In this document: in pieces, positions 26,401-34,583 of the stretch
Layout of the letters: every line of letters begins with the position of its first letter
Position numbering within the stretch: position 1 is the first letter of the stretch
Assembly: GCA_002331025.1 (NCBI GenBank)
Contig: DCYG01000004.1
Span: forward strand, 125,639-189,638
Length of the DNA stretch: 64,000 nucleotides
DNA from: Firmicutes bacterium UBA2116
GTDB lineage: Bacteria > Bacillota > Clostridia > Tissierellales > Sedimentibacteraceae
Direction: 5' to 3'
Position numbers and translations under genes: made by a program
Notes under the pieces: model-generated
What the model was told of the DNA's origin: nothing
The model's database searches: none
The model's input: the letters and a program-made list of their open reading frames with translations, nothing else

Positions 26401-26912
26401 TTAAAGAGTCTCTCAAGCATGTCCCTTCTTTCCTTGCCCTGAAGCTTCAAAAACTCACTGAAATTACCTTGAGGGAGGACCACCGTCCTCGTAAAATCGT
26501 CTACCTCCAGACCGATAATTTCCCTGCATTTGTTGTCTACCTGTCTTACTCTGTCCTCCAGAACTGTTTCATCCGAAGTAATATCAACAATCTTTGCTGT
26601 CCGTGTCTTTATACCTCCGGATTTATCTCTCTTAAATTCCCTTTCAACTCTATAGCGCCTTTCATCCTTTTCGGTTATCTGAAATTCAAAGGATACGTTC
26701 AACGTATCACAGTTAATATTCATAAAATTGGAACTGTCTCTTGGCACACAACCGTATAAGCTTAGTATGATACCGTCAAGTATGGTTGATTTACCGCTGC
26801 CGGTGGGTCCGAAAATACCAAATAATCCTCTTTCGGTCAATCTTTCAAAATTAACCTCCTGCAATTCAATAAAACTGTTAAGTCCTTTTATCTTAAGATT
26901 AAGCGGTTTCAT
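23421..26912 (-). CDS. sbcC: Exonuclease SbcC, SMC-like ATPase subunit
   Basis: 1163 aa from the ATG at 26912, set by GAGGAGG 9 nt upstream. It has Walker A GPTGSGKSTILDG near residue 35 and a very long coiled coil with the zinc hook CPVCG near residue 575. The ABC signature LSGGETFVASLALALA and Walker B FFLDEGFGTLD lie near the C-terminus. With SbcD it forms the Mre11-Rad50-like nuclease that opens DNA hairpins and protein-blocked ends. It overlaps the 3' end of sbcD by 14 bp. Long perfect palindromes elsewhere in this window are the kind of structure SbcCD cuts. Confidence 0.95.
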   Translation of the reverse strand: MKPLNLKIKGLNSFIELQEVNFERLTERGLFGIFGPTGSGKSTILDGIILSLYGCVPRDSSNFMNINCDTLNVSFEFQITEKDERRYRVEREFKRDKSGGIKTRTAKIVDITSDETVLEDRVRQVDNKCREIIGLEVDDFTRTVVLPQGNFSEFLKLQGKERRDMLERLFNLQRYGDKLSNKLSLNIGREIKKLDVLEGELRGYENVSTEILESKEKLLRETKIQIEKVSVESASAEKEYNEGKEVWDLQKELIVIDEKEKSLKEQENEIKELNNRVIKGESALKVKPYIEAYENTLKQIEAVSKKVSALKQTALLIEDHKNSVEKLYAEAKNKKDTNLPVLKVKEQKIIDATEEKVALKKLIAEKLQFEESKNKTEEEIKNANQQLLISENNILKLNDNISSKESKFEQLKVAEEFKDKVNAGFLLINSYDNLIGQTNKINKEIKEIRDSLNEESALSEMCSIELNGKDELLKSNERALNILNEKCPGDQNTLLKLKENLDDAKNKWEKHNEFTESINKAKKNTDVLKIELKTKEDEAFALNEEIELSKVVLKRQEAENIAHILRQELSDGEACPVCGSTSHHQGNFKLEKLDFDAETYRNDLNATEEKAKKLTAEIIKIQTNLLTEENIIKQSDAKLNELGEDYKKVSLENLKNDFQRQIIEVNRYNDDKSKLEKNIRTLSEEKSKLLLKYNKITSSIDHNKTQLKKLTNELKLKSDEAEEKKKELNKVKAELQIVDFVKVKEEINNKENERSLLEKEIKEHRESLKTELELKDKSLNKLNELKIFLKEIHTTIYEKNKGIDEKTESIKNKSGGIEDLEDAKEQISALINQISEEYEKLEKSREAAETKFKDCNNEIMSAQGNLISLKERCEKDNSLLKNVLEEEGLKDAEEAKIKYVPKSELDNFKKQIDAYINSLAQIRGASINLKNKLNGRSLTAEQWVNIRNMKSEKAEMLDKLKEERIMLEAGAKKVSEKLAYKKELEKNKEDLSHKLALLKDLEKLFRGKKFVEFVAANQLKYVSIEAGRRLKEITGGTYGLEVDQDSKFLIRDYKNGGAQRDASTLSGGETFVASLALALALSSQIQLKGTAPLELFFLDEGFGTLDDNLLEVVMDSLEKIHNDKLSVGIISHVESIKNRIPLKLIVTPAAAGMGGSKVKIEIS

Positions 26913-28116
26913 TTTCGGATTCCTCCTCATTTAATATCGATAGCAATATGTCTACTACCTCGTCATCCGGGTCAACATTTCTTTCCTTCATATAAAAATC
27001 TCTGAATATTTCTTCGAAGGATTTTTCTATGTTAAGGTCTATTTCTTCCATTTCAACACCTGATATCTTCGGGGTAATTTCGAGAATGTCTTTTTTAAGA
27101 ACCTTCATCGTTTTTATTTCATCTTCTCTCAAATATCTGTCTGTAGTAATTTCGAGGTAAACCCAGCAATCCTTGTCTTTATTTTCCTCACACATATCTA
27201 TTGCTTTTTCGATGCTTTCGCATTTCCAAATTTCAATCGGCTTATATATTTTAAATTCCAATTCATCTATACTACATTCTTGTCCCACATGCACATCCAG
27301 AACGTAGCACTTTTTCTTAAAGCTTATTTCTTTCTTGTTATAATGAATCGGAGAGCCTGCATATCTCGCTTTTTTGTTTGTTCCCGGCACAATCTGCGGT
27401 TTATGTATATGACCCAGTGCAATATATTGGGCTTTTTCCGGGAAACAGCTTCCATCAACAATTATACTCCCTCCAAGCTGTGCATTTCTTTCCGAGCCTG
27501 CCTCTTCACTTCCCATTGCAAACAAATGCGACACCGCTATGTTTATGGTATCATCCCTGTATTTTTCGTTAAGCGAAGAAAATAAAAGCTTCATTCTGTC
27601 TCCGTACGACTTTACTCTTTCTTCTTCATTATCCATTGCAGCGTAAAGCACTTCATTTAACCTTTTTTCAGAAGGATACGGAACAGTAATTATAACGGCT
27701 TTTTCTCCGTTAATTTCTATCTCCACATAACCCTCGCCGGCATCAATCACACGATGTTTGCCGTATTCACCTATATCGGCTACAGATTTTGGTGTGCCAA
27801 GCATTATAATGCCGTGGTCTCTGGCAAGAGGTCCCGCCGCAACCAGCCTTTCGGGATTATCATGATTACCTGCTATTACCAAAGTAATTCTTTCTCCGTC
27901 AGCCGAAATCTTTTTCAATGTATCGTAAAACATTTTTTCAGCTCTTGCAGGAGGGTTTGCACTGTCATAAACGTCTCCGGCTATTATAACCATATCTATG
28001 TTATGTTCTTTTACTATTTCTATAAAGTCGTTCAAAAAGCTTTCCTGCTCGTCCATTCTGCTGACGCCTTCCAAGCTCTTGCCCAAATGCCAGTCCGAAG
28101 TATGCAATATTCTCAT
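26899..28116 (-). CDS. sbcD: Exonuclease SbcD, Mre11-like nuclease subunit
   Basis: 405 aa from the ATG at 28116 (GAGGAGG upstream). The metallophosphoesterase motifs are complete: HTSDWHLGK near residue 6, AGDVYDSANP near 47, GNHDNP near 85, and GHIHKPQ near 225. The C-terminal ~130 residues carry the SbcC-binding region. It is the Mn-dependent nuclease partner of SbcC, whose gene overlaps its 3' end. Confidence 0.95.
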   Translation of the reverse strand: MRILHTSDWHLGKSLEGVSRMDEQESFLNDFIEIVKEHNIDMVIIAGDVYDSANPPARAEKMFYDTLKKISADGERITLVIAGNHDNPERLVAAGPLARDHGIIMLGTPKSVADIGEYGKHRVIDAGEGYVEIEINGEKAVIITVPYPSEKRLNEVLYAAMDNEEERVKSYGDRMKLLFSSLNEKYRDDTINIAVSHLFAMGSEEAGSERNAQLGGSIIVDGSCFPEKAQYIALGHIHKPQIVPGTNKKARYAGSPIHYNKKEISFKKKCYVLDVHVGQECSIDELEFKIYKPIEIWKCESIEKAIDMCEENKDKDCWVYLEITTDRYLREDEIKTMKVLKKDILEITPKISGVEMEEIDLNIEKSFEEIFRDFYMKERNVDPDDEVVDILLSILNEEESENETA

Positions 28117-28315
28117 TCGTGTCCTCCTCGTCAAACCTATGTCAAGGGTGCGTCCCCCTTCATTTACCTCATTTAATTATTAAAAAAGCTCATTTATGAG
28201 TTATATATATAATATCACATAAATAAGCTTTCGAGAGCATAAATTTATTTTTATTAAAGAAATTTTGACTTCATTCAACAAAGGCATTTCATGTCATTCA
28301 ACGATATAACGATAG

Positions 28316-30163
28316 CTACTCTAATTCAACAGCACCCATATTAAGCTCATAGTATCTGCCTTTTTGTTTCATTAAATCATCATGGTCTCCTCTTTCGATT
28401 ATTTCACCATGCTCCAGCACCATAATCGCATTTGAATCGCGAACAGTTGACAACCTGTGCGCTATAACAAAGGTTGTTCTTCCCTCCATTAATTTATCCA
28501 TTCCCTCAGAAATCAACTTTTCAGTCCTTGTATCAACTGATGATGTCGCTTCGTCCAATATCAATATAATCGGGTCTGCCACTGCTGCTCTTGCTATTGA
28601 AAGAAGCTGCCTTTCTCCCTGCGATAAATTCTGACCGTCGGCAGTAAGCACAGTATTATAACCGTCAGGCAGATTCTTTATAAAATAATGTGCATTTGCA
28701 AGCTTGGCAGCCGCTTTAACCTCTTCGTCAGCAGCATCCAGCCTGCCGTATCGTATATTATCTGCAACAGTTCCTTCAAACAGATGAACATCCTGCAATA
28801 CTATGCTCATTGTACTTCTCAAATCAAATTTATTAATTCTTTTTATATCTATGCCGTCATAAAGAATTTCTCCGTCATTAATTTCATAAAATCTGTTTAT
28901 TAAATTAGTAATTGTAGTCTTTCCTGCACCGGTAGAACCTACAAATGCAATTTTCTGACCCGGCTTAGCATATAAACTGATGTTTTTTAAAACCTTTTTA
29001 TCGGGTGTATATCCGAAGTCGACATTTTTAAAAGTTATATCTCCTTTTAAAGGTACTCTTTCAACTTCACCACCATCATCCGGTACAATCCAGCAGAGGC
29101 TGCTCTTTTCTTCACAGTCACGCTGTAATCTTACATCTCCCGTATCTATTTCAGATATTTCATCCAATACATTAAATATTCTTTCAGCTCCCGCCAGAGC
29201 AGCGAACAAAGTATTCAATTGATTCGATACCATTGTAATGGGTCTCGAAATAGTTCTCGTATATTGCAAGAACGATGCAATGTTTCCGACGCTGAACCTG
29301 TTAAGCATTACCATGTACGCTCCAAGCATTGATATAATCGCATACAATACATATGATAAATTTCCCATAATAGGCATCATCATTACACCGTAGGCAGATG
29401 CACGAGTACCTGTAATTCTTAAATCCTCATTCCTTTTGTTAAAATTATTTATGACTCGTTCCTCATAATTAAACACCTTAACAACTTTTTGCCCGGTCAT
29501 TATTTCTTCTATATATCCGTTCATTCCGGCCAGACTTGCCTGTTGGTAGCGGAAATTGCTTGATGATTTCTGCCCTATTATCTTGATTGCCAGAAACATT
29601 ACCCCAAGCATTGCTACAACAACCATTGTCATCAAAGGACTTAAAATCAGCATCATTATAAAGGTACCAACAACCGTTATAAATGACATAATAACTTGAG
29701 ATGAACTTTGCTCCAATGACTGGTTAAGCATATCCACATCATTTGTGAATGTTGACATTAAATCACCGTGAGTGTGCTTGTCAAAGAAGGAAACAGGAAG
29801 CTGTTCCATTTTTGAGAACATTTCTTCACGTATTCTGTGCACGGTTTTTTGAGCTAATTTAGCCATGGACAAATTACCTATATATTGAGATACTGCTATA
29901 GATATGGCCATTAAAATCATAATAGCTATATACATCAAAAATTTAGACATTACAAAATCGCCGATCAAAGTATCGATAACCGGACTTAGCATACCATTTA
30001 TAGCTATTTCAGCCACCGAACCAAGTATAATAAATAAAATCCCCGTAAAAAACAATAATTTATTATATTTAAAATAACTGAACAATCTTATCAGTGTTTT
30101 TTTAGGATCGGTTGGTCTGAGCTTACCTGCAGCCTTACCGGATGAACTCTTCATTGCTCTCAT
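28316..30163 (-). CDS. Heterodimeric ABC exporter, catalytically complete subunit
   Basis: 615 aa with a six-helix exporter membrane domain (~30-340) and a C-terminal nucleotide-binding domain. It has Walker A GSTGAGKTTI near residue 410, signature NLSQGERQLLS, and Walker B ILILDEATSSVD with the catalytic Glu. The H-loop is IAHRLSTV. It follows the partner subunit with a 4-bp overlap. The consensus site lies here and the degenerate site in the partner, as in BmrCD/TM287-288-type multidrug exporters. The substrate is unknown. Confidence 0.9.
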   Translation of the reverse strand: MRAMKSSSGKAAGKLRPTDPKKTLIRLFSYFKYNKLLFFTGILFIILGSVAEIAINGMLSPVIDTLIGDFVMSKFLMYIAIMILMAISIAVSQYIGNLSMAKLAQKTVHRIREEMFSKMEQLPVSFFDKHTHGDLMSTFTNDVDMLNQSLEQSSSQVIMSFITVVGTFIMMLILSPLMTMVVVAMLGVMFLAIKIIGQKSSSNFRYQQASLAGMNGYIEEIMTGQKVVKVFNYEERVINNFNKRNEDLRITGTRASAYGVMMMPIMGNLSYVLYAIISMLGAYMVMLNRFSVGNIASFLQYTRTISRPITMVSNQLNTLFAALAGAERIFNVLDEISEIDTGDVRLQRDCEEKSSLCWIVPDDGGEVERVPLKGDITFKNVDFGYTPDKKVLKNISLYAKPGQKIAFVGSTGAGKTTITNLINRFYEINDGEILYDGIDIKRINKFDLRSTMSIVLQDVHLFEGTVADNIRYGRLDAADEEVKAAAKLANAHYFIKNLPDGYNTVLTADGQNLSQGERQLLSIARAAVADPIILILDEATSSVDTRTEKLISEGMDKLMEGRTTFVIAHRLSTVRDSNAIMVLEHGEIIERGDHDDLMKQKGRYYELNMGAVELE

Positions 30164-31884
30164 AGACCTACCACCCCTTTCATCTGTGATTCATATATTT
30201 CTTTGTATATCAGGGAAGATTTCATTAATGTATCGTGTTTTCCGATTGATTCTATCTTTCCTTCATTCATAACTACAATTCTGTCTGCATGCTGTATAGA
30301 CGAAATTCGCTGAGCTATTATGATTGTCGTAACATTTCCAAGCTCAGCTTTAAAGCTTTTTTGAATTTTAGCATCTGTTGCCACATCAACTGCACTTGTG
30401 GAATCATCTAATATAATTATTTTAGGCGCTTTTAGCAATGCTCTGGCAATAGTCAACCTTTGTTTTTGACCTCCCGAGAAATTATCGCCGCCCTGTTCAA
30501 CCTTGTGATCCAATCCGTCCCCGTACTTGGAAACAAACTCCCACGCCTGAGATTGCTTCAGTGCATTTATAATTTGTTCATCGGATGCATTTTCATTTCC
30601 CCACTGCATATTTTCTCTGATGGTTCCGGAAAACAATACATTCTTTTGAAGCACAAACGCAATATTGTCTCTCAATGCTTTTATATTGTAATTTCTTACA
30701 TCAATACCGCCTACTTTAACCTCTCCATCCGTTACATCATAAAGCCTGGGTATTAACTGAACCAGCGTTGACTTGGAAGAACCGGTAGAACCAATTATTC
30801 CTATTACTTCTCCCGGTTTTATATTCAAATTAATATCCTGCAAGATTTTATCCGCACTGCTCGGATATTTAAAGCTTACATTATTAAAGCTGATTGAACC
30901 TTCCGGTATTTCTGAAACTGAATTTTCAATCTCAATAATTTCCGAATTGGTATCTAAAACTTCAACTATTCTGTTTACCGAAGCCGCTCCCCTCATCAGC
31001 TGCATGAAAAAGAATGACAGCATCATCAATGACATTAATATTTGAGTAATATATGTTATAAAGGATATTAAATCTCCGCTTCCCATATTTCCCGCAACTA
31101 TCTGTTTTCCTCCAAACCATAATACCGAAATTATAGTTGAATAAATAATTATTGTTAATGCAGGCATAAAGAAAATAATTATGGATACTGCTTTTAATGC
31201 AGTATTTCTTAATGCATCATTTCTTTCTTTAAATTTACCTTCTTCAAACTTCTGTCTGTTAAAGGATTTAACCACCCTTATCCCTATAAGGTTTTCTTGA
31301 ATAATTCCGTTAACCTTGTCTACCCGTGTTTGCATCTGTAAAAACAAAGGTCTTGCCTTTGTTAAAATTACAGTCAATAAAATTACGGTAACCGGTATTG
31401 CAACCATAAAAACCTTAGCCAATGGAGCATTTATCCTCAGTGCCATAATAAGTGCAAATATCATCATAAACGGAGCTCTTACCGCCATTCTCAAACTCAT
31501 CATCGTTACCTGACCCAAGGTGTTGCAGTCGTTGGTCAATCGCGTTATGAGGGATGATACGGAGAACTTATCCAAGTTTGCAAAGGAAAATCCTTGAACT
31601 TTTTTAAAAAGCTCCTTTCTTACCTCAGCAGCAAATCCAAGACCTGCCTTGGCACCGAAATGTGAGCTTATCACACCTAATATAATACCGAAAACCGCTG
31701 CCGAAATCATTATTAGTCCCAGTTTTACTATATAATTTATATCGTTGTTTGCAATCCCGACATCCACTATCCTGGACATCAGATATGGAATTACAATGTC
31801 TGCCAATACCTCCAGGATCATTAAAATTGGGCATAGTATTGCATAAAATAGGTAATTCTTCATAAAAGGTAATAATTTTTTCAA
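30160..31884 (-). CDS. Heterodimeric ABC exporter, degenerate-site subunit
   Basis: 574 aa starting at TTG 31884, 9 nt after AGGA. A six-helix membrane domain (~15-310) precedes the nucleotide-binding domain. Walker A reads GSTGSSKST, Walker B ends in DDSTSAVD with Asp where the catalytic Glu should be, and the H-loop has Gln (IAQRISSI). The signature FSGGQKQRL is intact. These substitutions mark the non-hydrolysing site typical of asymmetric exporters. It is the first gene of the pair. Confidence 0.9.
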   Translation of the reverse strand: MKKLLPFMKNYLFYAILCPILMILEVLADIVIPYLMSRIVDVGIANNDINYIVKLGLIMISAAVFGIILGVISSHFGAKAGLGFAAEVRKELFKKVQGFSFANLDKFSVSSLITRLTNDCNTLGQVTMMSLRMAVRAPFMMIFALIMALRINAPLAKVFMVAIPVTVILLTVILTKARPLFLQMQTRVDKVNGIIQENLIGIRVVKSFNRQKFEEGKFKERNDALRNTALKAVSIIIFFMPALTIIIYSTIISVLWFGGKQIVAGNMGSGDLISFITYITQILMSLMMLSFFFMQLMRGAASVNRIVEVLDTNSEIIEIENSVSEIPEGSISFNNVSFKYPSSADKILQDINLNIKPGEVIGIIGSTGSSKSTLVQLIPRLYDVTDGEVKVGGIDVRNYNIKALRDNIAFVLQKNVLFSGTIRENMQWGNENASDEQIINALKQSQAWEFVSKYGDGLDHKVEQGGDNFSGGQKQRLTIARALLKAPKIIILDDSTSAVDVATDAKIQKSFKAELGNVTTIIIAQRISSIQHADRIVVMNEGKIESIGKHDTLMKSSLIYKEIYESQMKGVVGL

Positions 31885-31991
31885 TCTATCACATCCTGTC
31901 TGTTAACTCTGAAATTTTATTATACCACAATTTGAGCAGTATTAAATATTATCTTCCTCCAATATTAATTTAACCTTAATTTTATCTTTTT

Positions 31992-32022
31992 TGAATTAAT
32001 TATTTAAAATTATCAAATAATA
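31992..32022 (+). promoter_or_regulatory. Possible sigma-G promoter of the SASP gene
   Basis: TGAATT at 31992-31997, 16 bp, then CAAATAATA at 32014-32022. This partly matches the forespore sigma-G pattern (TGAATA, CATACTA), as expected for a SASP gene. Confidence 0.4.
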
Positions 32023-32044
32023 TCCCATAGAAGGAAGTGATAAT

Positions 32045-32257
32045 ATGTCGGAAAATAAAGAAAGAATAATACCGTCCCGTGAAGCTAAAATTGCCTTAGA
32101 TCAAATGAAAGCGGAATATGCAAGAGAACTGGCAATTGCAAACCCACAATCAGAAAATCGTGGGAATCTTACCTCAAGGCAAAACGGGTATGTGGGCGGA
32201 TATATAAATAAAGATACGCAGAAAAACAATAAAATAGACCGTATAATATTAGAGTAA
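32045..32257 (+). CDS. Alpha/beta-type small acid-soluble spore protein
   Basis: 70 aa. It contains the two conserved SASP segments, ALDQMKAEYARELAI near residue 17 and GNLTSRQNGYVGGYI near residue 40. SASPs coat and protect spore DNA and are degraded by the GPR protease at germination. The GPR cleavage region, normally E-(I/F)-A-(S/Q)-E, reads EYARE here. The C-terminus also lacks the usual hydrophobic helix (MVKKMIE-like), so it is a divergent member. The start has GAAGGAAG at good spacing. Confidence 0.75.
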   Translation: MSENKERIIPSREAKIALDQMKAEYARELAIANPQSENRGNLTSRQNGYVGGYINKDTQKNNKIDRIILE

Positions 32258-32280
32258 AAAGGTTGCAACCTTTTTACTCT
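32251..32280. terminator. Perfect palindromic bidirectional terminator
   Basis: A 30-bp perfect palindrome from AGAGTAAAAAGGTTG to its reverse complement. The stop codons of the SASP gene and the convergent acetyltransferase gene both lie within it. Runs of T flank both exits. Confidence 0.9.
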
Positions 32281-32777
32281 AATATTTTTGCCATATACAG
32301 TTCGTCATAATATCTGCCATTCATAAATGTAGCTTTTTCTCTTATTCCTTCTATATTAAAACCATATTTTTTATACAAATTCACTGCTCTTACATTTTCT
32401 TTTATTACGGTTAATTCTAACCTCTTTACATTATTCTCAGTTGCCCAATCAATTATATTTTGAAAAAGCAAGGATCCGATTCCCTTGCCGCAATAATCCT
32501 CAAATATACCTATAACAATGGTTGCAACGTGTTTGGTCCTGATGAATTTCTCTCTTACAGCAATAGCATACCCAACTATATTTTTTTCATCTTTTGCAAT
32601 ATAGCACGTATCGCCGTTATCTATAACAGCCTCAATATTACCGGAAATCACTTCTGCATCAATATTTCGTTCGCCTTTTTCAACAAGCATGTATTCCGCT
32701 TCATTATCAAGCCTATATAAAAACTCACAAAATTCATTTACATCTTCTATTCTTCTATCTCTGATTTCTATTTTCAT
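32274..32777 (-). CDS. GNAT family N-acetyltransferase
   Basis: 167 aa with the acetyl-CoA binding motif DYCGKGIGSLLFQNI near residue 95 and the C-terminal ENVRAVNLYKKYGFNIEGI motif near residue 130. It resembles ribosomal-protein or small-molecule acetyltransferases of the YhhY/RimI sort; the substrate is unknown. The ATG has GAAAGGAAA upstream. It is monocistronic. Confidence 0.85.
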   Translation of the reverse strand: MKIEIRDRRIEDVNEFCEFLYRLDNEAEYMLVEKGERNIDAEVISGNIEAVIDNGDTCYIAKDEKNIVGYAIAVREKFIRTKHVATIVIGIFEDYCGKGIGSLLFQNIIDWATENNVKRLELTVIKENVRAVNLYKKYGFNIEGIREKATFMNGRYYDELYMAKILE

Positions 32778-33002
32778 AACTGTTTCCTTTCTGAATATAT
32801 ATTATCCTGAATAACTTTATCCAATTTACTTGTACCTCAACTTAATTCTATTTTAATAATAAGCATTATAATTTATTTCTAACGCAAAATCAAATTATAT
32901 TCATTAAGCAGATGACCCAAATCTTTTCTTAGAAGTTTCTTGTGGATATATAATGTGTTATAATGTGGGTATGAAGAAAATTTATATTTGTTGGGGTAGA
33001 TA

Positions 33003-33527
33003 ATGACGAATGAATTAATTATTATAAGACCTTCTTATGAATTAAAAGAAGCCATTTGGGAATATCGACAGGAATATTTTGATTTTGGAGAAACACAGAT
33101 CAATGGAAGTTGTGGCATAGCCCAAGCCGGTAATTTTGATGAGTGGCTCGAACTTGTTCTTTCAATCGAAAAAGATAAACTGAGAAATAATGTCCATGCA
33201 AGTACATTTTTTTCTGTCAGAAAAACTGATAATAAGATAATTGGAAGCATACAACTACGCCATTCTTTAACTCCTGAATTAGAAAAGCATGGAGGGCATA
33301 TCGGTTATGGAATTCGCCCATCAGAACGAAGAAAAGGTTATGGAAAACAGCAGCTTTTACTGGCTCTAGATGAAGCATCTAATTTAAAAATCCCAAAAGT
33401 TATGATTATATGCGATAAAGACAATGTTCCTTCGATAAAAACTGCAATTAGCTGTGGCGGTATATTAACTTGCGAAAATATTTACGAAGGCAATGCACAG
33501 CAAATCTATTGGATTGACCTCTGCTAA
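33003..33527 (+). CDS. GNAT family N-acetyltransferase
   Basis: 174 aa with IIGSIQLRHSL near residue 78, the acetyl-CoA motif GIRPSERRKGYGKQQLLLAL near residue 103, and CDKDNVPSIKTAISCGG near residue 138. It is closest in feel to predicted acetyltransferases related to the RimJ-type group. The substrate is unknown. The ATG at 33003 has GGGGTAG upstream. It has its own promoter region. Confidence 0.85.
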   Translation: MTNELIIIRPSYELKEAIWEYRQEYFDFGETQINGSCGIAQAGNFDEWLELVLSIEKDKLRNNVHASTFFSVRKTDNKIIGSIQLRHSLTPELEKHGGHIGYGIRPSERRKGYGKQQLLLALDEASNLKIPKVMIICDKDNVPSIKTAISCGGILTCENIYEGNAQQIYWIDLC

Positions 33528-33598
33528 TAAGCATTTTCTTCTTTATCATTGTATTACTAATAAATGTTTAGTATATATAGAAATTATTACTAAAAAAA

Positions 33599-33614
33599 GC
33601 CCGTCATAGCGGGC
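33599..33614 (-). terminator. Intrinsic terminator of the Uma2-like gene
   Basis: GCCCG and CGGGC arms followed on the minus strand by seven T, 10 bp past the stop at 33624. Confidence 0.85.
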
Positions 33615-33623
33615 TGATTTAAA

Positions 33624-34151
33624 TCAAAATACATCTGTTAATTTTAATTCTAATCCATCGAGTATTTCGGACTTGGCTGTTTCTGTTTCATCATATACCG
33701 TTACGGTTCTTTCCTTGAAGCTGTGGATTGTAACAGTTCTCCCTTTAGGGGAGATTATCCAGTATTCATTAACTCCGGATACTTCATACTTATAAAGCTT
33801 CGTGAATAAATCTGTATGAGTTGTTGATGGGCTTAATATTTCTAAAACAATCGTTGGAGCACCATTATATCTTTGTTCCGAAAAATTAGAATCGTCACAA
33901 ATTACCGAAATATCAGGAACAAAAATATCTTCCTTTAATTTTACCTCAATTTCCTGTAATGGTTCACATTTTGTATTATCAAAATAGTCTCCAAACTTTC
34001 TGATTATTTTACCTGAAATTCTTCGATACTCAATGTTTGGTTTTGACATATAAACTCTGCCATCAATCAGTTCATAAATGAATCCATCTTTAAAATCAAT
34101 TTTATAAAATTCTTTTATTGTTATGTTTCTTTTATCCTGAATTTCAGACAT
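33624..34151 (-). CDS. Uma2 (DUF820) family putative endonuclease
   Basis: 175 aa of the Uma2 family, a PD-(D/E)XK-like fold. The recognisable parts are YELIDGRVYMSKPN near residue 26, FVPDISVICDD near residue 77 with the metal-binding Asp, and APTIVLEILSPST near residue 98 with the Glu. Members are common in cyanobacteria and some Clostridia. They are annotated as nucleases but mostly uncharacterised. There is no mobile element or toxin partner next to it. Confidence 0.8.
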   Translation of the reverse strand: MSEIQDKRNITIKEFYKIDFKDGFIYELIDGRVYMSKPNIEYRRISGKIIRKFGDYFDNTKCEPLQEIEVKLKEDIFVPDISVICDDSNFSEQRYNGAPTIVLEILSPSTTHTDLFTKLYKYEVSGVNEYWIISPKGRTVTIHSFKERTVTVYDETETAKSEILDGLELKLTDVF

Positions 34152-34198
34152 AATTTAATCCCACCCTTCTTTAGCACAATTGTAGTATATTTTATATT

Positions 34199-34519
34199 TT
34201 ATTCAACCACAACTGCTGTTCCGGATGCAATAACCATCAGCATGTTGTTGGCACTTCCCAATACTTCGTAGTCTACGTCTACTCCTACAACTGCATTGGC
34301 ACCCATCTGCACAGCCCTGTGCTTCATTTCTTCGATAGCATTTTCTCTGCCTTCTATAAGCTCACCTTCGTAGGAATTTGATCTTCCGCCGAAAAAGTTA
34401 GTAAGTCCCGCAGCAAAATCCTTTACAAAATCCACTCCTGAAACTACCTCTCCAAATACTATACCCTTGTACTCTATAATTCTTTTTCCTTCTAAAGCTG
34501 GTGTTGTAGATACTATCAT
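34199..34519 (-). CDS. YbjQ/UPF0145 family protein
   Basis: 106 aa from the ATG at 34519, 5 nt after GGAGG. It has the YbjQ pattern: EYKGIVFGEVVSGVDFVKD near residue 14, then MKHRAVQMGANAVVGVDVDY near residue 65. The family forms pentamers and is sometimes labelled heavy-metal binding, but its role is not established. It is probably monocistronic. Confidence 0.85.
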   Translation of the reverse strand: MIVSTTPALEGKRIIEYKGIVFGEVVSGVDFVKDFAAGLTNFFGGRSNSYEGELIEGRENAIEEMKHRAVQMGANAVVGVDVDYEVLGSANNMLMVIASGTAVVVE

Positions 34520-34583
34520 TGTAACCTCCATTTTCTATCATTAAATTTCATGTCAGCAACCCCGTCCACACATGCCACTTTTG

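Noticed and set aside
33624..34151. Uma2 protein as part of a mobile element or defence island
   Set aside because: There is no transposase, methylase or other defence gene beside it; it has its own terminator and stands alone.
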